12,131 bases of DNA, from the NCBI GenBank assembly GCA_002292215.1, contig DBBN01000080.1, positions 1 through 12,131 of the forward strand, in the 5' to 3' direction. This document shows, one piece after another, positions 7,260 through 12,131 of this stretch. This DNA comes from Glaciecola sp. UBA983 (GTDB taxonomy: Bacteria > Pseudomonadota > Gammaproteobacteria > Enterobacterales > Alteromonadaceae). The notes beneath the pieces were generated by a model that was given only the letters and a program-made list of their open reading frames with translations, did no database searches and had not been told where the DNA came from. Each line of letters starts with the position of its first letter. The first letter of the stretch is position 1. The position numbers were made by a program, and so were the translations under genes.

Positions 7260-8609
7260 ATGACAAAACTTGCCCTACCTTACGACTCTAAAATGTTAGA
7301 TGAGGAATTTATCTTTGGCGTCGCGACGTCTTCATTTCAAATAGAGGGAGCTCGCGCTAGTCGTTTGGACTCAATTTGGGATACTTTTTGCGCACAAGAA
7401 AATACCATATCTGATCATTCTCATGGCGATGTAGCCTGTGATCACATTAACCGGTGGCAGGAAGATGTACAGTTGATTTGTGATCTTGGTGTTGACGCTT
7501 ATCGTTTTTCGATTTCTTGGCCGCGCGTCATGCATCAAGACGGTTCAGTCAATGAAGCCGGGTTCGCTTTTTATGATCATCTTGTCGATGCCTTAAAAGA
7601 ACAAGGTAAAAAAGTATTTGTCACTTTATATCATTGGGATTTACCTCAGTACCTTGAAGATGAGGGTGGTTGGTTAAATCGAAACACAGCTGTTGAATTT
7701 GCCAAGTATTGTGATGCCATTTCTGCCCGATTAGGCTCTAAAGTGGATGCTTACACTACATTAAATGAGCCGTTTTGCGCAGGTTATTTAAGCTATGAAC
7801 TCGGCATTCACGCTCCTGGCTTAACCGGCAAAAAGAACGGTCGTCAAGCGTCTCACCATTTGTTACTTGCTCATGGCTTAGCCATGCAAGTGCTACGTAA
7901 AAACTGCCCTGATGCTGATTTAGGGATTGTGATTAATATCCATCCAGGTTATCCACAAACGGATTCTGCTGCAGATATTGAAGCCACTAAAATGGGTGGG
8001 GAATATCTGTTTTATTGGTATCTAGATCCCTTGTTAAAACAGTGCTATCCGAGTGTCATGGATAAATTAACGGATGCAGAAAAACCCGATATCCAAGATG
8101 GCGACATGGCTATCATCGGACAGCCACTGGATTTTATTGGCATGAACTATTACACCCGTAACGTTTATACGATGGACGCTAATGGCTGGTTTAGCATCGT
8201 CCCTCCACCGCAAGGTAATTTAACTGAGATGGGGTGGGAGATAGTGCCTGGTGCCATGACCGATATGTTAGTATCATTACATAATGAGTATACCTTACCA
8301 CCGATGTTTATTACTGAGAATGGTGCGGCCATGCCGGATAAGCTTGTTGGTAACCAGGTGCACGATCAAGACCGGATTGATTACTTCCAGTCGCATTTTT
8401 TAGCAGTACACAATGCAATGGAACAAGGCGTCAATATCAAAGGCTATTTTGCATGGAGTTTGTTAGACAACTTTGAATGGGCAGAAGGTTACAGTAAGCG
8501 TTTTGGCTTGATTTATATTGACTATGAAACACAAGAGCGGATATGGAAAGATAGCGCTATTGCTTATAAAAATATGCTAACATCACGTGCATTAGTCACG
8601 TCAGAATAA
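7260..8609 (+). CDS. GH1 beta-glucosidase, cytoplasmic
   Basis: Hydrolyses short beta-glucosides (laminaribiose, cellobiose or similar) to glucose by the retaining mechanism. The 449-residue protein is a single GH1 (beta/alpha)8 barrel of normal length, covering F-I-F-G-V-A-T-S-S-F-Q-I-E-G (17-30), Y-R-F-S-I-S-W-P-R (81-89), T-L-N-E-P with acid/base E170, I-T-E-N-G with nucleophile E353, and L-L-D-N-F-E-W-A-E-G-Y (401-411), where E406 and W407 line the sugar subsite. There is no signal peptide, so it acts inside the cell on imported disaccharides. The ribosome site before ATG 7260 is weak (GGTAA), but no better start exists since the family's first strand begins near residue 15. It is the first gene of the rightward operon, seven bases before the LacI-type regulator. 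A phospho-beta-glucosidase is less likely because no PTS genes are present. Confidence 0.95.
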   Translation: MTKLALPYDSKMLDEEFIFGVATSSFQIEGARASRLDSIWDTFCAQENTISDHSHGDVACDHINRWQEDVQLICDLGVDAYRFSISWPRVMHQDGSVNEAGFAFYDHLVDALKEQGKKVFVTLYHWDLPQYLEDEGGWLNRNTAVEFAKYCDAISARLGSKVDAYTTLNEPFCAGYLSYELGIHAPGLTGKKNGRQASHHLLLAHGLAMQVLRKNCPDADLGIVINIHPGYPQTDSAADIEATKMGGEYLFYWYLDPLLKQCYPSVMDKLTDAEKPDIQDGDMAIIGQPLDFIGMNYYTRNVYTMDANGWFSIVPPPQGNLTEMGWEIVPGAMTDMLVSLHNEYTLPPMFITENGAAMPDKLVGNQVHDQDRIDYFQSHFLAVHNAMEQGVNIKGYFAWSLLDNFEWAEGYSKRFGLIYIDYETQERIWKDSAIAYKNMLTSRALVTSE

Positions 8610-8616
8610 GCAAAAT

Positions 8617-9615
8617 ATGGCCACAATATATCAAGTAGCAGATCTTGCCGGTGTTTCTCTAGCAACTGTTTCAAGGGTGATGAACGGTAATGTTAAGGTG
8701 AGTGATAAAAGCCGAGCTAAAGTTCAATCCGCCATGAAAGAATTAGGCTACCAACCTAATATTATCGCGCAGTCTCTTGCGTCTAACCGGACTAATCGGG
8801 TTGGGGTTTTGGTATCTGAATTAAGTGGTCCGTTTTTTAGTTATATGTTGGCGGTCGTGGAAAGTGCGCTGCGTGAAGAAGGCAAGCATGCAATCATCAC
8901 AGCGGGTCACTCAGATGTAGCTAAAGAACAAGAAGGTATTGAGTTTCTTCTCGGATGTCGCTGTGATGCGCTGATATTACATATTGATGCCGTATCTGAT
9001 GAATACTTACTCAAGTTAAAAGAGCGGAAAATACCTTTTTCATTAATTAACCATCGTATTGATGAAATCGCTGACTGTTGTTTTACCGTTGATAATGAAC
9101 AAGGTGGCTACCTAGCAGCAAAAGCAGTGATCGACATGGGTCACACCAAGATTGCATATATATCAGGTCCAGAATTTAAAGAAGATGCGCGCATGCGTCT
9201 TGATGGGCATAAACGTGCCTTAGCGGAGGCGGGATTAGTATTTGAAGACGCGTTGCATTATCGTGGTAACTATAACGAAGATGGCGGTAAAATAGGCTTT
9301 GATAAGTTATCGGAACAGAAATTTACCGCATTAGTCTGTGCTAATGATGAAATGGCCACAGGAGCGATGTATTCGGCGCGCAAACACGGTTTGGATCTTC
9401 CTCATGATTTGTCAATTGTGGGCTACGATGACCAGGTGTTTGCTCGATATACCTATCCGACGTTAACCACAATTAAAAATCCGATTGCCGAAATGGGTAG
9501 CATGGCAGCCAAATGGGTACTCAAAGAAGTATATAATATCAACACATCTGAAATCATCCACAACACGTTCGAACCTAAACTCATCATTCGTAATTCAATA
9601 GAAGAGAATATTTAA
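8617..9615 (+). CDS. LacI-family transcriptional regulator of the glucan locus
   Basis: A 332-residue LacI/GalR repressor of normal length. The N-terminal helix-turn-helix occupies residues 3-24 (I-Y-Q-V-A-D-L-A-G-V-S, then A-T-V-S-R-V-M-N-G), and the hinge helix reads N-I-I-A-Q-S-L-A-S-N-R-T with the DNA-intercalating Leu54. The periplasmic-binding-protein-like effector domain runs from R-V-G-V-L-V (61-66) to the end, including V-C-A-N-D-E-M-A and S-I-V-G-Y-D-D near residues 245-272. It lies seven bases after GH1 and ends in TAATG shared with the next permease start. No clear Shine-Dalgarno precedes ATG 8617, so it is probably translated by coupling, keeping levels low. The likely target is the palindrome at 7159-7176, which would give control of both divergent operons and of its own gene. 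Effector is unknown; glucose or a beta-glucoside is expected. Confidence 0.93.
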   Translation: MATIYQVADLAGVSLATVSRVMNGNVKVSDKSRAKVQSAMKELGYQPNIIAQSLASNRTNRVGVLVSELSGPFFSYMLAVVESALREEGKHAIITAGHSDVAKEQEGIEFLLGCRCDALILHIDAVSDEYLLKLKERKIPFSLINHRIDEIADCCFTVDNEQGGYLAAKAVIDMGHTKIAYISGPEFKEDARMRLDGHKRALAEAGLVFEDALHYRGNYNEDGGKIGFDKLSEQKFTALVCANDEMATGAMYSARKHGLDLPHDLSIVGYDDQVFARYTYPTLTTIKNPIAEMGSMAAKWVLKEVYNINTSEIIHNTFEPKLIIRNSIEENI

Positions 9616-11177
9616 TGAAGTCACTTCCAACTAGTACGTTGTTTATCACGATAGTCGTCGCATTAGGTGGATTTGTTTTTGGTTTTGATGCGTCAGTTAT
9701 CGCCGGTACGGTTAATTTTATTACTCAAGAATTTGATTTATCGCCATGGCAACAAGGAATGGTAGTGAGCGCGCCAACATTAGGTGCGTTGATCGCGATG
9801 TTTTTTGCTGGTGCGGTGAGCGACCAGTATGGACGCAAACAAACATTATTATTTGTCTCATTGTTATACGTCGTATCTGCGATTTTTTCGGCTCTCGCGA
9901 CGAGTTTTGAGATGCTGTTAACCGCACGATTTGTGGGTGGTTTGGCGTTTTGTTCTTTGATGATTGCGCCTATGTATATTGCTGAAATAAGTTCTGCACA
10001 GCACCGAGGCAAGTTGGTCTCGGTCAATCAATTCAATATTGTTCTGGGGCTGTCAGCGTCTTATTTTACTAATTATGGCTTACTCACACTCAGCCAATCC
10101 GATGCGCCTTGGGTTGTACAGTTAATGATTGATTCGGATGTGTGGCGCTGGATGTTAGCTTTAGAAATCATTCCTGCCTTATTGTGGTTTATTCTATTGT
10201 TTGGGATCCCTGAAAGTCCCCGCTGGTTAAGCACTAAAGGCCGTTTTGATGAAGCTAAGCTTAATTTAGCCCGATTACATTACGCGGATGTTGATTCTGA
10301 ACTGGATAGTATTAAAGCCACGCTCAGCGAAACGACATTGTCGTTAGGAAAACGTATCCAAGGGTTGTGGTCATCGCGTTTACGTTGGCCTATCGTGATT
10401 GGTTTAGTGATTGGTATCGTTCAGCAATTAACTGGAATTAATGTGATTTTCTTTTATGCGCCAACGATTTTTGAACAAAGTGGTGTGGGGACTGATGCGT
10501 CGTTTATTCAGGCCATAGGTGTTGGTGTAATTAATGTGATATTCACGATTGTGGCGATGTTTGCAATAGATAGATTTGGTCGTCGTCCGCTGCTATTGAT
10601 TGGTTTGAGCGGTATTTTAGTCAGTATGGTGGTGTGTGCTTACGGATTTTATCAAGCTGAATATTATTTGGATGTGGTGGCATTACATACCATTTCACAA
10701 GAAACCTCTTTAGCGGCAGCGCAACTGATGCCTATCCTCGATGTGGTGTATTACTCCGACGTAGAATTTAAGTCAGCCTTGATTACTCTTTTAGGCAATA
10801 GTGATTTTCAGACATTCCAAGGTGTGTTGCTACAACAAGGGACGCATCTAAATGCGACCTTGATATTAGTAGCAATTTTAAGTTTTGTGGCATTTTTTGC
10901 GATGTCCCTTGGCCCGGTAATGTGGGTGTTATTTGCTGAGATATTCCCAACTGAATACCGAGGAGTGGCGATTTCATTTGTGACGGTATTCAATAGCTTG
11001 TGTAGCTTCTTAATGCAATTTTTGTTTCCTTGGGAGTTAGCCACATTTGGTGCTGGGTTTACCTTTTTGACTTATGCGATTTTCGCGCTTATCGGTTTGA
11101 TTTTTGTCAGTAAATACCTGCCAGAAACCAAAGGAAAATCCCTAGAGCAAATCCAAGCAGATTTTTTAGCCCGCTAA
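9615..11177 (+). CDS. Sugar-porter (SP) family MFS permease with an extra-long loop
   Basis: An inner-membrane sugar importer, probably H+ symport, of 520 residues; SP carriers are usually about 450-480. Family signatures are G-F-V-F-G-F-D-A-S-V-I-A-G in helix 1, D-Q-Y-G-R-K (70-75), R-G (131-132) after the helix 4 region, P-E-S-P-R-W-L (199-205), Q-Q-L-T-G-I-N-V-I-F-F-Y-A-P (270-283), D-R-F-G-R-R (319-324), G-P-V-M-W-V-L-F-A-E-I-F-P-T-E-Y-R-G (433-450) and P-E-T-K-G-K-S-L (503-510). Residues about 346-413 are an insertion between the helix ending near 345 and the one starting near 414. The start ATG overlaps the regulator's TAA by one base, so the two are translationally coupled. Glucose or laminaribiose/cellobiose is the likely cargo; context, not sequence, points to it. 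Confidence 0.92.
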   Translation: MKSLPTSTLFITIVVALGGFVFGFDASVIAGTVNFITQEFDLSPWQQGMVVSAPTLGALIAMFFAGAVSDQYGRKQTLLFVSLLYVVSAIFSALATSFEMLLTARFVGGLAFCSLMIAPMYIAEISSAQHRGKLVSVNQFNIVLGLSASYFTNYGLLTLSQSDAPWVVQLMIDSDVWRWMLALEIIPALLWFILLFGIPESPRWLSTKGRFDEAKLNLARLHYADVDSELDSIKATLSETTLSLGKRIQGLWSSRLRWPIVIGLVIGIVQQLTGINVIFFYAPTIFEQSGVGTDASFIQAIGVGVINVIFTIVAMFAIDRFGRRPLLLIGLSGILVSMVVCAYGFYQAEYYLDVVALHTISQETSLAAAQLMPILDVVYYSDVEFKSALITLLGNSDFQTFQGVLLQQGTHLNATLILVAILSFVAFFAMSLGPVMWVLFAEIFPTEYRGVAISFVTVFNSLCSFLMQFLFPWELATFGAGFTFLTYAIFALIGLIFVSKYLPETKGKSLEQIQADFLAR

Positions 11178-11191
11178 TGTCATAAAAAATT

Positions 11192-11213
11192 CATTTATCA
11201 GGCTTGATAAATG
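11192..11213 (+). terminator. Possible weak terminator hairpin after the permease gene
   Basis: A perfect 9-bp stem (11192-11200 with 11205-11213) with loop GGCT starts 15 bases after the permease stop. It is A/T-rich and lacks a following T run on the + strand, so it is at best an inefficient intrinsic terminator. Its right arm overlaps the next inverted repeat. Confidence 0.35.
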
Positions 11214-11235
11214 TTATGTGATAATATAACATTTC
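11213..11235. promoter_or_regulatory. Zur-box-like operator upstream of the second receptor
   Basis: The 23 bases match the published gammaproteobacterial Zur consensus (GAAATGTTATA-N-TATAACATTTC) at 19 of 22 defined positions; mismatches are at positions 2, 3 and 8. The right half TATAACATTTC is perfect. A 9-bp inverted repeat (11209-11217 with 11226-11234) overlaps it. It lies 31-53 bases before the ATG of a ZnuD-like receptor, a normal position for repression. The consensus is recalled from the literature on zinc regulons; the match was counted by hand. Confidence 0.7.
11217..11225 (+). promoter_or_regulatory. Candidate extended -10 promoter of the second receptor
   Basis: TGTGATAAT combines a TGn extension with GATAAT (5 of 6 to TATAAT). 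There is no good -35 at standard spacing; TTATCA at 11195-11200 is 19 bp upstream. It lies wholly within the Zur-like box, so repressor would exclude polymerase. Start would be near 11232. Confidence 0.4.
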
Positions 11236-11261
11236 CTTAAATCGTCACTTAAGGAAATGTT
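11228..11261 (+). promoter_or_regulatory. Inverted repeat enclosing the ribosome-binding site of the second receptor
   Basis: A perfect 13-bp stem (11228-11240 with 11249-11261) closes an eight-base loop. The right arm contains AAGGA (11251-11255), the Shine-Dalgarno ten bases before ATG 11266, so the folded RNA would hide the ribosome site. The left arm's AACATTT can alternatively pair with AAATGTT at 11209-11215. It could act in RNA or be a protein site in DNA; sequence alone cannot decide. Confidence 0.5.
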
Positions 11262-11265
11262 GTAC

Positions 11266-12131
11266 ATGTCTTCTCGTCTTGTTAAATTACTCGCATCTGG
11301 CCTAATATTAGCGCCAGTTACCGTTTTAGCCAATGATATTTCAGGTGTGATTGTTGATGCCCAAAATCAACCCATCTCGAATGCCACTGTAGAAATTGTC
11401 AATACGCAAAAAAGTGTTACCTCCAATGCTGCTGGTCAGTTTACGTTGACTGATTTGTCCGCAGGGGCACTTGAATTACACATTACTGCGCCTGATTTCG
11501 TACATAAAAACTTGGATTTTGATTTAAATGGTGACGTGACCAATGTCAGTGTGCAATTAATGCCGAGTAGCTTAGAAGTCATTGATGTTTACGCTTCTCC
11601 CTTTCATGCTTCTGTTATTGAATCCTCCTTACCGGTTACTGTTCTAGCCGGTGATGCGTTACGTTTAGCACAAACCTCTACACTCGGTGAAACTCTCAAT
11701 AATCAAGTCGGTGTACATTCGACTTTCTTTGGTGGTGTGGCGAGCAGCCCAATTATTCGTGGTTTAGATGGCCCCCGTGTAATGATCACCCAAAATGGCT
11801 TAGATGCGTCAGATGTATCACGAGTAGGCGCTGATCATATTGTTGCTGCTGAAAGTGCGACGGCTCAACAAATCGAAGTGTTGCGCGGGCCTGCTACGTT
11901 ATTTTATGGTAGCGGTGCGATTGGTGGTGTCGTTAACGTCGTTGATGAGCGTATTCCTCAAAACAGCGATTCAAAAGCACGCGTATTAGTGTCTAATGGC
12001 TCGGTTAACTCTGGCAAAAATGTCTCAGGTGCCGGTCAGCTTGGTTTAGGTAATGTTGTGCTATATGCCGATGGTGTATGGCGAGATGCGGATGCATATA
12101 AAGCTCGAAACGTTATCGAAGAAACTCAATA
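11266..12131 (+). CDS. TonB-dependent receptor, 5' part, ZnuD-like (probable zinc uptake)
   Basis: The first 288 residues of an outer-membrane receptor; the frame is open to the window end. A signal peptide (1-22, cleavage after V-L-A) precedes a carboxypeptidase-regulatory-like beta-sandwich (about 25-98, I-S-G-V-I-V-D-A-Q-N-Q-P-I) and a TonB-box-like S-L-E-V-I-D-V-Y-A (102-110). The plug (about 118-227) contains I-I-R-G-L-D-G-P-R-V (163-172), Q-N-G, D-H-I-V (190-193), I-E-V-L-R-G-P-A-T-L-F-Y-G (203-215) and G-A-I-G-G-V-V-N-V-V-D-E-R-I-P (217-231). The R-G-x-D-G-P-R-V ... G-A-I-G-G-V-V-N-V-V-D-x-R-I-P pattern is characteristic of the receptor group including ZnuD zinc/haem receptors and differs from the TIGR01782 type at the left of the window. 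With the Zur-like box in its leader, zinc uptake is the best call; a glucan-related role is the alternative. AAGGA lies ten bases before the ATG. The barrel, with any metal-binding loops, is not visible. Confidence 0.85.
   Translation, partial: MSSRLVKLLASGLILAPVTVLANDISGVIVDAQNQPISNATVEIVNTQKSVTSNAAGQFTLTDLSAGALELHITAPDFVHKNLDFDLNGDVTNVSVQLMPSSLEVIDVYASPFHASVIESSLPVTVLAGDALRLAQTSTLGETLNNQVGVHSTFFGGVASSPIIRGLDGPRVMITQNGLDASDVSRVGADHIVAAESATAQQIEVLRGPATLFYGSGAIGGVVNVVDERIPQNSDSKARVLVSNGSVNSGKNVSGAGQLGLGNVVLYADGVWRDADAYKARNVIEETQ

Noticed and set aside
11204..11230. Fur box upstream of the second receptor
   Set aside because: GATAAT-like words occur, but the arrangement does not give the 19-bp Fur pattern, while the Zur consensus fits at 19 of 22 positions.
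1..12131. Mobile elements, CRISPR arrays, tRNA or rRNA genes
   Set aside because: I saw no transposase or integrase sequence, no regularly spaced repeats and no tRNA-like cloverleaf; gene content and spacing look like an intact chromosomal metabolic locus.

Overview
The window looks like a polysaccharide utilisation locus for a beta-1,3-glucan such as laminarin, from a marine gammaproteobacterium. An Alteromonadales relative (Alteromonas, Glaciecola or Paraglaciecola type) is the best guess. The reasons are the AT-rich sequence, the large TonB-dependent receptors, the absence of a SusD partner, MFS rather than ABC or PTS sugar uptake, and a GH16 + GH3 + GH1 enzyme set. Genus assignment is inference.

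Layout. Bases 1-2010 hold the 3' part of a TonB-dependent receptor on the + strand, closed by a strong, probably bidirectional terminator at 2031-2069. Converging on it from the right is a minus-strand operon, in transcription order: an FHS/GluP-type sugar transporter (7104 to 5866), a GH3 outer-membrane lipoprotein exo-glucanase with an ExoP-type third domain (5847 to 3304), and a secreted GH16 laminarinase (about 3301 to 2228). A 155-bp divergent control region (7105-7259) carries a perfect 18-bp LacI-family palindrome. It lies between candidate -35 boxes facing in both directions. To the right is a tightly packed + strand operon: cytoplasmic GH1 beta-glucosidase (7260-8609), LacI-family regulator (8617-9615) and a sugar-porter MFS permease with an unusual insertion (9615-11177).

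The last gene (from 11266, running off the window) is a second TonB-dependent receptor. Its leader contains a close match to the gammaproteobacterial Zur operator, and its plug resembles ZnuD-type zinc receptors. It is therefore probably a zinc-uptake gene and marks the right-hand edge of the glucan locus.

How the genes likely work together (inference from families and predicted location): GH16 cuts beta-1,3-glucan outside the cell or in the periplasm, and the first receptor takes oligosaccharides across the outer membrane. The GH3 lipoprotein trims them to glucose, one or both MFS carriers bring glucose and short beta-glucosides inside, and GH1 finishes hydrolysis. The LacI-type protein would repress both divergent operons, including its own gene, until an inducing sugar appears. 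The enzyme set itself is a known kind of system. The less ordinary points are the shared symmetric operator, the corrected transporter start, the permease insertion, and the layered inverted repeats with a Zur box upstream of the last gene.
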